The notes beneath the pieces were generated by a model. That model was not told the origin of the DNA and did no database searches. It saw only the letters and a list, made by a program, of their open reading frames with translations. Shown piece after piece: positions 1 through 8,937 of a stretch of DNA of 64,000 nucleotides. The DNA comes from JAMLIN01 sp041676645 (GTDB lineage Bacteria; Pseudomonadota; Gammaproteobacteria; Burkholderiales; Burkholderiaceae_E), in NCBI GenBank assembly GCA_041676645.1, contig JBAYRO010000001.1, positions 1-64,000 of the forward strand, read 5' to 3'. Each line of letters opens with the position of its first letter. The stretch's first letter is position 1. Made by a program: the position numbers and the translations under genes.

Positions 1-3000
1 AGATGGAAGCTCAGGCGGAAATCCCCCTCGAACTGACGCTGCAACTGTTCATGGAAGCTGCCGTCGGTATACAGGCGCGCCACCTCGTACTCGTCCTTGT
101 AGGCCATCAGCTTGGCGAAGTAGCGCGCTACTGCCTCGCTGAGCTTCAGCGACCCCTTGCCGACCACGCGCTCCTCGGCTGCGCGGACCTTTGCGACGAA
201 ATCGGTGTAGCGCTTCGCATAGGCGGCGTCCTGGTATCCGGCGAGGAACTCGGCGCGATGCGCCACGAGTTCGTCCAGGGATGGCCGTGCCGGCTTGCGC
301 ACCAGCGCGATCGACGACACCGGCGCGGCCGCCTTCTCGACGCGATCGGGATCGACCGCCGCGACGCGGCCCCAGGCGAAGGCCCGCTTGTTCGCCTCGA
401 TCGCGATCCGGTTGAGCTCGATGGCCCGCTCGATCGCCTCGGCCGAGAGCGGGATCAGCCCGCGCTGCCAGGCGAAGCCGAGCATGAACAGGTTGGTGGC
501 GATCGCGTCGCCGATCAGCGCCGTCGCCAGCCGGCTCGCATCGACGAAGCCGGCGGCCGAGCGGTCGCCGATGGCAGCGATGATCGCCGCCTCCATCTCG
601 CCAGCCGGGAACTTCCAGTCGGGGTTGCGAGTGAAATCCGCGGTCGGCGTGGCCGACAGGTTCGCCACCACACGCGTGCGACCCGGCGCCATCCGGGCAA
701 GCCCCTCGCGCCCGGCGGTCACCAGCAGGTCGCAGCCGAGCACCGCATCGGCCGAGGCCAGGCCGATGCGCGGCGAATACAGCGGCTCGCCGGGATTGGC
801 AAAGCGCAGGAAGCTCATGACCGCGCCGTTCTTCTGCGCCAGGCCGGTCACGTCGAGCACGGTGACCGCCTTGCCTTCCAGGTGCGCGGCCATGCCGAGC
901 AGCTGGCCGATGGTGACCACGCCGGTGCCGCCGATACCGGTGATCATCAAGGCATAGGAGCCGTCGATCGCGGGCAGCGTGGCCGGCGGGATGTCCGCCG
1001 CGATCGAGGCGGCGACCGGGGTCTTCTTCGTGTCGGGCGCCGCGGTGGTCGCGACCGGATCGTGCTTCGCGGTGTCCACCCGCCCACTGCGCAGCTTGCC
1101 TCCGTGCACCGTCACGAAGCTCGGGCAGAAGCCATTGACGCAGGAGTAGTCCTTGTTGCACGAGGACTGGTTGATCTTGCGCTTGCGGCCGAACCCGGTC
1201 TCGACCGGCTCGACCGAAACGCAGTTCGACTGCACGCCGCAATCGCCGCAGCCCTCGCAGACCGCCTCGTTGATGAAGACGCGCTTCTGCGGATCGGGAA
1301 AGGTGCCACGCTTGCGACGGCGTCGCTTCTCGGCCGCGCAGGTCTGGTCATAGATCAGCACCGACACGCCGGGATGCTCGCGCAGCTCGCGCTGCACCTG
1401 GTCGAGCGCGCTGCGATGGTGGACGGCCACCGACGGATCGAAATATCCGCCCGGATACTTGTCCGGCTCATCGGTCACGACGACGATCCTGCCGACCCCT
1501 TCGGCGGCGACCTGGCGCGCGATCATCTGGGGCGTCAGCGGCCCGTCGTGGGGCTGGCCGCCGGTCATCGCGACCGCATCGTTGAACAGGATCTTGTAGG
1601 TGATCGGCGTATTCGTGGCCACGGCCAGGCGGATCGCCAGCGAGCCCGAGTGGAAATAGGTGCCATCACCGAGGTTCTGGAAGACATGCTTCGTCTCGGT
1701 GAACGGAGCCTGCCCGACCCAGCTCGCTCCCTCGGCCCCCATGTGCGTGAAGGTGGCGGTCTCGCGGTCCATCCACTGCGCCATGTAGTGGCAGCCGATA
1801 CCGGCCAGGGCGCGCGAACCTTCCGGCACGCGGGTGGACGTGTTGTGCGGACAGCCCGAACAGAAATACGGAATCCGGTCGCCCGCCGGAGCCAGCTCGG
1901 TGCTTGCCTTCTCCTTGGCATCGAGCAGTGCGAGCCGGGCCTCGCAGCGCGCCAGCGCGGCATCGAGCGGACCACCGCGCGCATCGCCGCCATCGGCTTG
2001 CCGGGCCGCGAAGCGCCGCAGCCGCGCGGTGATCGTCCGGGCGCAGAGCGCCGGGCTCAGCTCACCCCATTCCGGCAGCAGCAAGGCGCCTGTCTCGTCG
2101 GTCTTGCCGATCACCAGCGGGCGCTGCGCCAGCGGGTACAGCGCTTCCTTCAGTTGCGCCTCGATCAGCGAACGCTTCTCCTCGACGACCAGCACCTCGT
2201 CGCAGCCGGCGCAGAACTCGCGGATGCCCTCGGGCTCGAGCGGCCAGGGCATCGCGACCTTGTAGACCCGCAGCCCGATCGCCTTCGCGGTCGCGTCGTC
2301 GATGCCGAGGTCGGCCAGCGCCTGCATCGTGTCGAGCCAGCTCTTGCCGGTGCTGATGATGCCCAGCCGCGCCGGCTCGCCGTCGGCACGGCCGAGCACA
2401 TTGCGATCGAGCCGGTTGGCGCGCGCCCAGGCCAGCGCCGCCGGGATCTTCCAGCGGGCCAGGCGCTCCTCGAGCTGCGGGAAGGTGACCTCGGGCCAGC
2501 GGATGTTGAGTCCGCCTTCGGGCATTTCGACATCGGCCGGCGTGACCATCGGCAGGCGCTGCGGCGACACGTCGACGATGCCGGCGACCTCGATGGTGTC
2601 GGTCACCGCCTTGAGCGCAACCCACAGCCCGCTGAAGCGCGACATCGCGATGCCCTGCAGGCCGTAGTCGATGTAGTCCTGGACAGTGGCCGGCGCCAGC
2701 ACGGGGATCGAGACGGCGCTGAAGACGAAGTCGGTCTGCGCCGCCATCGTCGACGACTTCGCGCCATGATCGTCGCCCGCGACCGCGAGCACGCCGCCGT
2801 GCGGCGAACTGCCGGCCTGGTTCGCATGGCGCAGGGCGTCCCCGCTGCGATCGACCCCCGGCCCCTTACCATACCAGATCGAGAAGACGCCGTCGTACTG
2901 GCCGCCCGGAAACAGGTTCGTCTGCTGCGTGCCCCAGACCGCCGTCGCCGCGAGATCCTCGTTGACCCCGGGGACGAACCTGACGTGATGCTCGTCGAGC

Positions 3001-3227
3001 TGCGCACGCGCCTTGGTGAGCGCCAGGTCGTAGCCACCGATCGGCGAACCCCGATAGCCGGTGATGTAGCCGGCCGTGTTCAGCCCCGCGGCCAGGTCAC
3101 GCTGGCGCTGCATCAGCGGCAGGCGCACCAGCGCCTGCGTCCCGGTCAGGTAGACCAGGCCCTCGGTGGCGTCGTACTTGTCGTCGAGGCTGACCTCGTG
3201 CAGGTTTCGTTCCATGGGTGCGTTCAT
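1..3227 (-). CDS. Fused indolepyruvate:ferredoxin oxidoreductase family protein, copy 1 (C-terminus off window)
   Basis: Cytoplasmic thiamine-pyrophosphate and Fe-S enzyme expected to decarboxylate an aryl- or branched-chain 2-oxo acid to its acyl-CoA while reducing an electron carrier. About 1,075 codons are visible; the 3' end is cut by the window edge. The ATG at 3227 has AGGAG eight bases upstream. Seen in order: an N-terminal pyruvate-oxidoreductase-like domain, CSGCPHNTS (about residue 456), the TPP region GDGTYFHSG / NDAVAMTGG (about 520-555), a cysteine-rich segment containing CEGCGDC (about 657-690) and the gamma-type domain starting at GIGGTGVVT (about 764). It is a paralogue of the gene at 13759-17538 with the same domain order. 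The true substrate cannot be read from sequence. Confidence 0.93.
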   Translation of the reverse strand, partial: MNAPMERNLHEVSLDDKYDATEGLVYLTGTQALVRLPLMQRQRDLAAGLNTAGYITGYRGSPIGGYDLALTKARAQLDEHHVRFVPGVNEDLAATAVWGTQQTNLFPGGQYDGVFSIWYGKGPGVDRSGDALRHANQAGSSPHGGVLAVAGDDHGAKSSTMAAQTDFVFSAVSIPVLAPATVQDYIDYGLQGIAMSRFSGLWVALKAVTDTIEVAGIVDVSPQRLPMVTPADVEMPEGGLNIRWPEVTFPQLEERLARWKIPAALAWARANRLDRNVLGRADGEPARLGIISTGKSWLDTMQALADLGIDDATAKAIGLRVYKVAMPWPLEPEGIREFCAGCDEVLVVEEKRSLIEAQLKEALYPLAQRPLVIGKTDETGALLLPEWGELSPALCARTITARLRRFAARQADGGDARGGPLDAALARCEARLALLDAKEKASTELAPAGDRIPYFCSGCPHNTSTRVPEGSRALAGIGCHYMAQWMDRETATFTHMGAEGASWVGQAPFTETKHVFQNLGDGTYFHSGSLAIRLAVATNTPITYKILFNDAVAMTGGQPHDGPLTPQMIARQVAAEGVGRIVVVTDEPDKYPGGYFDPSVAVHHRSALDQVQRELREHPGVSVLIYDQTCAAEKRRRRKRGTFPDPQKRVFINEAVCEGCGDCGVQSNCVSVEPVETGFGRKRKINQSSCNKDYSCVNGFCPSFVTVHGGKLRSGRVDTAKHDPVATTAAPDTKKTPVAASIAADIPPATLPAIDGSYALMITGIGGTGVVTIGQLLGMAAHLEGKAVTVLDVTGLAQKNGAVMSFLRFANPGEPLYSPRIGLASADAVLGCDLLVTAGREGLARMAPGRTRVVANLSATPTADFTRNPDWKFPAGEMEAAIIAAIGDRSAAGFVDASRLATALIGDAIATNLFMLGFAWQRGLIPLSAEAIERAIELNRIAIEANKRAFAWGRVAAVDPDRVEKAAAPVSSIALVRKPARPSLDELVAHRAEFLAGYQDAAYAKRYTDFVAKVRAAEERVVGKGSLKLSEAVARYFAKLMAYKDEYEVARLYTDGSFHEQLQRQFEGDFRLSFH

Positions 3228-3453
3228 GCGAAGGGCTCCTGATCCTGGTCGCGTCTCGACATTGCCCGAGCGCCTCGAGACGCCCGGCATGGCGCCGCCA
3301 CCATGCCGACGTGGTCAACCGCCCGACGATGCAGGTGACGAAGCCCCGGGAAGCCGCCCACGGCTCAAGCTATGCAGGATTGTGACCGAACTCCGCAAAA
3401 GGCGCGAACTCGTGCGGATGGGATGCCAGGAATAGCCGGATTCGCAAGGGCGC

Positions 3454-3758
3454 GAACGCCCTCGCGCCCTGGTCCTCGGCCTGATCGCAGTGGGCGTGCC
3501 GATCGCGCTCTCCATGGCGATCGTGGCGACGCTCGGCGCCATCTGGCTGGGCGACTGGGACCAGGCTGCCTACATCCTGTCCAACCTGCCCTTCGAGTCG
3601 GTCTCCGGCGAAAGCATGGTCGTGCTGCCGCTGTTCATCTTCATGGGCGTGTTCGCGGCCTACAGCGGGCTGTCGGCGCAGACGTGGTGCGCATCGGCGT
3701 GCTCGTCGCCATTCCCGGCCTGATGCTGTTCGTGCCGGAATGGCTCGGCCTCGGCTGA
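3454..3758 (+). pseudogene. Relic of a TRAP transporter large permease (DctM family) with a large internal deletion
   Basis: A hydrophobic frame from about 3454 reads ALVLGLIAVGVPIALSM and later PLFIFMGVFAAYSG, which is the start of a DctM-type permease. At about 3681 it joins, out of frame, a second segment reading RIGVLVAIPGLMLFVPEWL followed by a TGA at 3756-3758, which looks like the C-terminus of the same family. A normal DctM is about 430 residues, so some 350 are missing and the protein cannot work. No initiation codon with a ribosome site is evident. No DctP or DctQ partner is nearby. The flanking bases 3228-3453 and 3759-3841 hold nothing else I recognise. Family assignment rests on the two hydrophobic patches. 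Confidence 0.7.
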
Positions 3759-3841
3759 GGCGCCGCGATCGCGCGTCGGCTGGAACTCCTGTGCCGGCTT
3801 GCGCGCCTCGGTCCTCGATCCTCGAACCCGAACCTCGCAAA

Positions 3842-4261
3842 CTACGCTTTCATCTGCAGAGCCAATTCATCCGCTGTCAGTATCCGGCAAGGGATCGTCC
3901 CGCGCATGGCCAGGAGATCCCCATCACCCGTGACGACTGCATCGGCCCCAGCGACATACGCCAGAACGAGGAAGACCTGGTCCTTCTCGTCACGGCACGC
4001 CGGCAGGTCGGGCCAGGGCGTCGGCAGCGCGACTGCACGAGTCCAGGGCAGGAACTCTCCCAGCAGGTCAGTCCGCTCCTGTGGCGAGAGTCTGAACTTC
4101 GGATAGGCCAGGGCACGCAGAAGCTCGTTGACCGTGTCCCGGCAGACCACCGGCTGGAGTCGCTGGTGCTGCCAGGCTTGTCGGATCCAGGACAGGCGCC
4201 CGGCCCCGAACAGCAGGGCCGACAATACGATGTTGGTATCGAGAACGAGCCGCTGTGTCAC
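3842..4261 (-). CDS. PIN-domain toxin of a type II toxin-antitoxin pair (VapC-like, COG1569 type)
   Basis: 139-residue PIN-domain protein, expected to be a Mg-dependent RNase held inactive by the upstream AbrB-type partner. The acidic residues of the PIN fold are visible: LDTN near the start, VNELLRAL, CRDEKDQ and VTGDGDLL. The GTG start at 4261 overlaps the antitoxin TGA by four bases (GTGA), implying translational coupling; the frame stays open upstream, but that extension lies in the antitoxin sequence and is rejected. The LSALLFGAG region resembles proteins annotated as putative toxin-antitoxin system toxin component, PIN family, rather than classic VapC. RNA target unknown. Confidence 0.88.
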   Translation of the reverse strand: MTQRLVLDTNIVLSALLFGAGRLSWIRQAWQHQRLQPVVCRDTVNELLRALAYPKFRLSPQERTDLLGEFLPWTRAVALPTPWPDLPACRDEKDQVFLVLAYVAGADAVVTGDGDLLAMRGTIPCRILTADELALQMKA

Positions 4262-4476
4262 CGCCGTGCCCAGACGACGGCGTCCTCGACATCCTGCTCG
4301 GTGATCCCGAGTTGTTCGAGCTTCTCGCGAACGACCAGCGCCGTCTTGACCCGCACCGGTGTCAGCACGATACGACCGTCCTCGACCGTTACCTCGAAGT
4401 AGTCCGCCGCATCCACGCTGGAGACGGCCGCCTTCGGCAAGGTGATCTGGTTCTTGGAAGTCAGTTTGGCAAGCAT
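4258..4476 (-). CDS. AbrB/MazE-type antitoxin (VapB-like)
   Basis: 72-residue protein beginning MLAKLTSKNQITLPK, the swapped-hairpin AbrB/SpoVT DNA-binding fold (positions 1-45), followed by a short acidic tail (EKLEQLGITEQDVEDAV) of the kind that wraps the toxin. It should neutralise the PIN toxin downstream and repress the shared promoter. An AGAGG lies upstream of the ATG at 4476. The promoter and an inverted repeat over its -10 box are listed separately, consistent with autoregulation known for this class. Confidence 0.9.
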   Translation of the reverse strand: MLAKLTSKNQITLPKAAVSSVDAADYFEVTVEDGRIVLTPVRVKTALVVREKLEQLGITEQDVEDAVVWARR

Positions 4477-4495
4477 TCTGCAACCCTCTGGAACA

Positions 4496-4530
4496 AAGGA
4501 AATCTTACTTCCTTGCTTTCCCGGTTTCAA
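4496..4530 (-). promoter_or_regulatory. Toxin-antitoxin promoter with operator-like inverted repeat
   Basis: Read on the minus strand, TTGAAA (4530-4525), a 17-base spacer and TAAGAT (4507-4502) form a good sigma-70 type promoter about 26 bases before the antitoxin ATG. A perfect inverted repeat AAGGAA-7-TTCCTT (4496-4514) covers the -10 box, so a bound antitoxin would block RNA polymerase. The role as operator is inferred. Confidence 0.6.
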
Positions 4531-4546
4531 GCTATCGGGTGAACAC

Positions 4547-5749
4547 TCAGGGTATCGTCTCGATGTTCTCGCGCCGTGGCAGCCAGCGCCAGAACATCCA
4601 GGCGGCCAGGAAGCCCATGCCGCCGATCCCGACGATGCCCCAGGCAAGCGACACGGCCGCCGTGAGGCCGGCGAGCAGCAGCGGCCCGCCACCGCCGCCC
4701 AGGTCGGTGATGACTCGCCAGATACCGAGGAAGCGGGTTCGGCCCGCCTCGGGCGAGGCATCGGCTGCGGTCGTCAGGATGATGCCCGCGCCGATGCCGT
4801 TGCCGACGCCGAGGATCACGCTCACCGCAAGCAGGCTGGCAAAGCCCGAGGTCAGCGGAATCAGCAGCAGGCTGGCGCCCATGATCAGCAGGCTCGGCAC
4901 CGTGACCGCCCGCCTGCCGTGCAGGTCCATCACCTTGCCCGCGGGATAGAACAGCAGCATGTCCACCGCGCCCATGAGCCCGTAGATCAGCGAGGTGGTC
5001 GCCGCGTCCAGCCCGATGTAATCGGCCCAGAGCGGAATCACGATCTGGCGGCAGGCGCGGATCGCCGCCAGCAAGGCGCAGGCAAGGCCCAGCGTGAGGA
5101 AGGCGCCGGCATGCTCGCGCATGAGTGCGAGTGCGGCCACGGGCCGGGGTATCGGCTCGCCGGCCGCCGGGCTGCGCGACTCGAGGTCGGGCACCAGCAG
5201 CGACAGTGCGCCGGCGACCAGCATCACCAGCAGCGCCGCCCAGTAGGCGCCGGAGATGCCGATCGCGTGGATGAAGGCCGCGCCCAGGAACGGCCCGATG
5301 AACATGCCGATGCGATGCACGCCGCCGAGCATGGACATGGCGCGGGCTCGCAGGTGGACGGGCGTGACCTCGACGAGGAAGGTCTGGCGCGCCAGCAGGA
5401 ACACCGCACGCGCCAGCCCCAGCATCAGTACCGCCAGGCCGAAAAGCCAGACGCTGCGCGCCGCCAGGCACAGCAGCAGCGCCAGTATCGCGAAGACGGA
5501 GGCGCCGACCATCGCACGGCGCTCGCCAAAGCGCGTGGTGAGCCATGCCGCCGGCAGGTTGGCCAGCAGCGAGCCGATGCCGACGAGCGCCACGATCAGC
5601 CCGGCTACCGACAGGCTCGCGCCCAGCGCGCGGGCGCTGAGCGCCAGCACCGGCAGGATGGCGCCTTCGCACAGGCCGAACATGAGCGATGGCCCGAAGG
5701 CCGGCAGCGCGAGCCGGCGCAGGTCGTAGGTGTCGGGAGCGGAAGACAT
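4547..5749 (-). CDS. Major facilitator superfamily permease
   Basis: About 400 residues with twelve predicted membrane segments. The typical loop motif after helix 2 is seen as WLTTRFGERRAMV, and a related one after helix 8 as GKVMDLHGRRAV. It should be a secondary transporter of the inner membrane, perhaps a drug/proton antiporter, but the substrate cannot be read. The ATG at 5749 (MSSAPD) is chosen over a TTG four codons upstream because GCGGA lies just before it and the extension has no clear ribosome site. It lies downstream of the GMC oxidoreductase on the same strand with a 118-base gap that shows no clear promoter. Confidence 0.88.
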   Translation of the reverse strand: MSSAPDTYDLRRLALPAFGPSLMFGLCEGAILPVLALSARALGASLSVAGLIVALVGIGSLLANLPAAWLTTRFGERRAMVGASVFAILALLLCLAARSVWLFGLAVLMLGLARAVFLLARQTFLVEVTPVHLRARAMSMLGGVHRIGMFIGPFLGAAFIHAIGISGAYWAALLVMLVAGALSLLVPDLESRSPAAGEPIPRPVAALALMREHAGAFLTLGLACALLAAIRACRQIVIPLWADYIGLDAATTSLIYGLMGAVDMLLFYPAGKVMDLHGRRAVTVPSLLIMGASLLLIPLTSGFASLLAVSVILGVGNGIGAGIILTTAADASPEAGRTRFLGIWRVITDLGGGGGPLLLAGLTAAVSLAWGIVGIGGMGFLAAWMFWRWLPRRENIETIP

Positions 5750-5867
5750 GGGATTCCGCAATGATCACGGAAATCCGGGCCCGCTGCAGGCCGGCGCGCT
5801 ATCGTGCCGACTGCGCGTTCGGGATCAGCTCCCGGTACCGCCTGGCTCGTTCACCCGCCTGGCGCGT

Positions 5868-7604
5868 TTACCCGGCAGGCACACGAACGGGCACAACGAG
5901 TTCGTCCGTGACGTCGGAACTTGTTCGGGGTCGCTCGGCCTGGCGAGACCGGTACCTGACGCCACCGATCAGGTGGTCGGCCAGCCGCAGCGCCAGGGCG
6001 GTCAGCGTCATGGTCGGGTGGTTCGACGAGGAAGTCGGAAAGACCGAGGATCCTGCGACGTAGAAGTTGGCAACACCGTGCAGGCGGCAGTCGCGATCGA
6101 CGACGCCCGCGCGTGGCGAGTCGTGCATTCGCGTCGTTCCCATGTGGTGATAGGTACCTTCGAGGTTCTCCGGCCAGCCGGTTTCGCGTATCGGATCCGC
6201 CAACTGGACACGAGCGACGCCTGCGTCGTGCAGCGCATGCGCGATCAGCTCGAAGGTTCTGTCGACCGTGCGCTTGACATTGTCCGTGAGCCGCCAGGTG
6301 ATGTGGCTTCGACGCACGCCCAGTGCATCACGACGGTCCGACAAGGTCACACGACTGTCCGGGTCCGGTTCGGGCTCGACGATCATCTCCATGGTGACGG
6401 AGCGAACCAGGCGACGCGAGCCGCTCAGGTGGCCGACCGCATATGCGGCGGTGTCCAGCGGGTGGCGCGCGATGGCCGCGATGTCGGATCCCAGGCCTCG
6501 CATCGGCGACATCTGCCGACGCACGCGGTTGTGCAGGTGCTGCAGCGCTCGAATCGTCTCGTCGCTTTCACCGACATGCAGCGAATAGAACCAGGTCTGT
6601 GCATCGAGCAGGTGCTCGCGTTGCTGCACGGCCCATGGCAGTCGCAGCTGCCCGGAGAGTTTCGCGCCGCCGATGACCAGCTCGTCGGCGACGCAATGGA
6701 ACTTCAGGTCGTAGAACGGATTGTGTCGATACCGGTGCGCGAACTCGACAACGCCAGCCTTGAATCGCGGATGATCCTGGAAGTAACGACCGACCATGTC
6801 GTTCTGGTTGCCCAGCCCGTTCTCGTGCTGGCGATTCGATGCGAGCAGCAACCTGGCGTTTTCGATGCCACCAGCCGCGAGCACGAAGGACCGGGCCCGG
6901 ACCTGGAACGCGTTTCCCGACAGCGTCCGCACCTGGACCCTTTCGACGATGTTGCCCCAGGCGTTGCATTCGATGTCGACCACGTTGGACCACAGCAGCA
7001 CCGAAACGTGGCGAGACGCCGCCAGGGCGTCCCTATGGACCAGCCCCAGCTTCGCTCGCGTGCTGAGATGCGACACGATGTCCTCGACCTGCTCCGGGTC
7101 CAGCGGGAGTCGCCGCGACGATCGGCGCATGCCGTGGCGTTGCCTGTCCGCGCCGGATCGGTCGGCCGCGGCCCCTGACAGCGCAATCCAGTGCTCGGGA
7201 CGATAGTCCGCGGAATCCAGCTGCAGCACACGATGGGCCTGCGCATACCACGGCTCGAGCGTTTCGTGATCGATCGGCCAGCCGCTGCCATGGACCCACT
7301 TGCGGGGCACGAAGGCCTGCGGGTCCCAGGGACGACAGAATCCGCCCCAGCAGTTGCTGCTTCCGCCCAGGTAGCGGCTGCGCTTGCCGTCCGCGAAATC
7401 GTACGGCAAGCCGTCGCTGTCTCCACGATACAGATCCGCGGTGGCCTCGTCGCGGGATTCCCCACCGCTTTCCAGGAGGACACAGGCGATTCCGGCGCGA
7501 TCCAGTTCAAGGGCGATGGCAATCCCCGCGACACCAGCCCCGATGATGCAGACCTCGGTCTCGAGCGTAGCGGAACCGAGCGCTGCGCGGCCGTCGATGA
7601 TCAT
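5868..7604 (-). CDS. GMC-family FAD-dependent oxidoreductase
   Basis: 578-residue glucose-methanol-choline family flavoprotein. The FAD-binding GAGVAG is at residues 22-27, an FAD-contact region LGGSSNCWGG follows near 90, and the C-terminal signature includes HHMGTTRMH, NFYVAGSSVFPTSSSNHP and MTLTALALRLADHL. The NH of SSNHP fits the catalytic base region of the family. It should oxidise an alcohol or sugar. No signal peptide is seen. The frame remains open far upstream, but MIIDGRAAL at 7604 is the first start that gives a normal N-terminus. It is separated from the upstream rhodanese by 326 bases containing a tandem repeat, so it may have its own promoter, though none is obvious. Confidence 0.87.
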   Translation of the reverse strand: MIIDGRAALGSATLETEVCIIGAGVAGIAIALELDRAGIACVLLESGGESRDEATADLYRGDSDGLPYDFADGKRSRYLGGSSNCWGGFCRPWDPQAFVPRKWVHGSGWPIDHETLEPWYAQAHRVLQLDSADYRPEHWIALSGAAADRSGADRQRHGMRRSSRRLPLDPEQVEDIVSHLSTRAKLGLVHRDALAASRHVSVLLWSNVVDIECNAWGNIVERVQVRTLSGNAFQVRARSFVLAAGGIENARLLLASNRQHENGLGNQNDMVGRYFQDHPRFKAGVVEFAHRYRHNPFYDLKFHCVADELVIGGAKLSGQLRLPWAVQQREHLLDAQTWFYSLHVGESDETIRALQHLHNRVRRQMSPMRGLGSDIAAIARHPLDTAAYAVGHLSGSRRLVRSVTMEMIVEPEPDPDSRVTLSDRRDALGVRRSHITWRLTDNVKRTVDRTFELIAHALHDAGVARVQLADPIRETGWPENLEGTYHHMGTTRMHDSPRAGVVDRDCRLHGVANFYVAGSSVFPTSSSNHPTMTLTALALRLADHLIGGVRYRSRQAERPRTSSDVTDELVVPVRVPAG

Positions 7605-7860
7605 CGGTCCGGATCCCGATATCGGGCCCACGGCCGGGCAGGACGTAGGCAAGGGCAAGGGCGGACAGGGGTCGAGGCCAGGAATCCGTGCATGTGCGCT
7701 GCGCAAACCGCACGACGCCATGATCGGCGGGCGCGCTCCGCGAAAGGTCGGTTCGTGAGCGCATAGCCTGTGCTCTTCCGTCAGCCGACCGGAAGGACTG
7801 GATGATGAACGGAAAGATCCTTGCGACCGTCGGCGCGCGGGCCGGCGCGCGTGGCGGATC

Positions 7861-7916
7861 GCGGGTCGCGGGTCGCGGGTCGCGGGTCGCGGGTCGCGGG
7901 TCGCGGGTCGCGGGTC
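7861..7916. repeat. Tandem heptamer repeat, eight perfect GCGGGTC copies
   Basis: Eight uninterrupted copies of GCGGGTC fill 7861-7916 and decay at the right edge into GCAGGTG, just 14 bases from the stop of the rhodanese gene. Such short perfect arrays expand and contract by slippage. The remaining bases of the 7605-7930 gap hold no gene, RNA or clear promoter that I can see. Confidence 0.9.
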
Positions 7917-7930
7917 GCAGGTGCTGGAGG

Positions 7931-8929
7931 CTACTTCCGGGCTTCCGCCAGTTCCTTCTCCAGCGTGTCGATTCGCCTTTGCATCGCGGCGATACGGCGT
8001 TCGAGCGCCCCCACGTTGAAGAACGTGACGTTCTCGGCCGGCGCATCCAGCCGGTTGCCATAGCCCAGCCAGGACGAGTCGTACACCCTCACGTTCGTGA
8101 AGCCCAGCTGCTCGAGCACGCCGGCGGCCTGGCTCGCGCGCGCGCCCGACTGGCAATAGACCACGGTTTCCTTGTCGGGGTCGAGCCGGGCGTACAAGGC
8201 CTCGAGCCGCGCATCGCCCTTGAGCGCCATGCCGCTGTTGTCGGCCACCTCCTTGCGCGCCAGCTTGCCCGGGGTCTCGGGGTCGCTCCAGTTCATCTCG
8301 TACGGAATGTTGACCGCGCCCGGGACATGGCCGCCGCGCAGTGCGCGGATGTCGGTGCCCGCGAACTCCCCGGGCGTGCGCGCATCGACGATCTGCACAT
8401 CCGGATCGCCCACTCGCTCGAGCATCTCTGCGGTGGTGACGGCCACCGCCGGATCGGGCTCGAGGGCCAGCGTGATCGGCTCGGCCGTGGGCGTGCCGGT
8501 TTCCACCGGCAACCCGGCCGCCTGCCAGGCTTCCATGCCATCGTGGTAGACGCTCACCTTGTCGGCGCCGAAATAGCGCAGCGTGTAGCGACCGAAATAC
8601 GCCTGCCAGCCGCCGCGCGCGCCGTAGACGACGGTTTCCCGATCGGGGTCGATGCCGGCGGCGCCGAGTATCCGGGCGACTTCGGCAGTCGGCAGGAAAT
8701 CCTCGGAGTTGGGCTCGCGCAGCACCGCCGCCGCATTGCCCACGGTGAGGGCGCCCGGCAGATGGGCCTTCGCATAGTCCTTGTCGGGTCGCACATCCCA
8801 GACCTGCACGCCGCGCTCGAGCGCCTCGCGTACCTGGGCGGTATCCAGGATGACCTGCGCCGTTCCCACCGTGGCGAGGCTCCAAAGGGCGCCCCCCAGC
8901 GCGCAGGCCGACCATGAAAACCTTCGCAT
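7931..8929 (-). CDS. Exported two-domain rhodanese (sulfurtransferase)
   Basis: 332 residues with a Sec signal peptide (MRRFSWSACALGGALW...GTAQ, cleavage near 25), so it acts in the periplasm. Two rhodanese domains follow. In the first (about 28-145) the active-site loop reads VVYGARGG with glycine where cysteine is expected, so it is probably structural; the second (about 162-300) carries C259 in VVYCQSGAR and should hold the persulfide. A short coiled coil (about 308-332) ends the protein. TAGGAG precedes the ATG at 8929 and overlaps the stop of the molybdoenzyme gene, so the two are probably translated together. The natural sulfur donor is unknown. Confidence 0.9.
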   Translation of the reverse strand: MRRFSWSACALGGALWSLATVGTAQVILDTAQVREALERGVQVWDVRPDKDYAKAHLPGALTVGNAAAVLREPNSEDFLPTAEVARILGAAGIDPDRETVVYGARGGWQAYFGRYTLRYFGADKVSVYHDGMEAWQAAGLPVETGTPTAEPITLALEPDPAVAVTTAEMLERVGDPDVQIVDARTPGEFAGTDIRALRGGHVPGAVNIPYEMNWSDPETPGKLARKEVADNSGMALKGDARLEALYARLDPDKETVVYCQSGARASQAAGVLEQLGFTNVRVYDSSWLGYGNRLDAPAENVTFFNVGALERRIAAMQRRIDTLEKELAEARK

Positions 8930-8937
8930 GTGGGCTC

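Noticed and set aside
3..3242. Open frame of over 1,000 codons on the plus strand
   Set aside because: It is the complement of the oxidoreductase copy 1. High GC at third positions suppresses stops on the opposite strand; the translation is Arg/Asp/His-rich with no family motif.
7861..7916. Possible CRISPR array
   Set aside because: Units are 7 bases with no spacers. No CRISPR array or cas gene is present anywhere in the window.
5868..8915. 1,015-codon minus-strand frame joining the GMC oxidoreductase to upstream sequence
   Set aside because: The upstream part lies in the wrong frame of the rhodanese and includes the heptamer repeat; the real gene starts at 7604.
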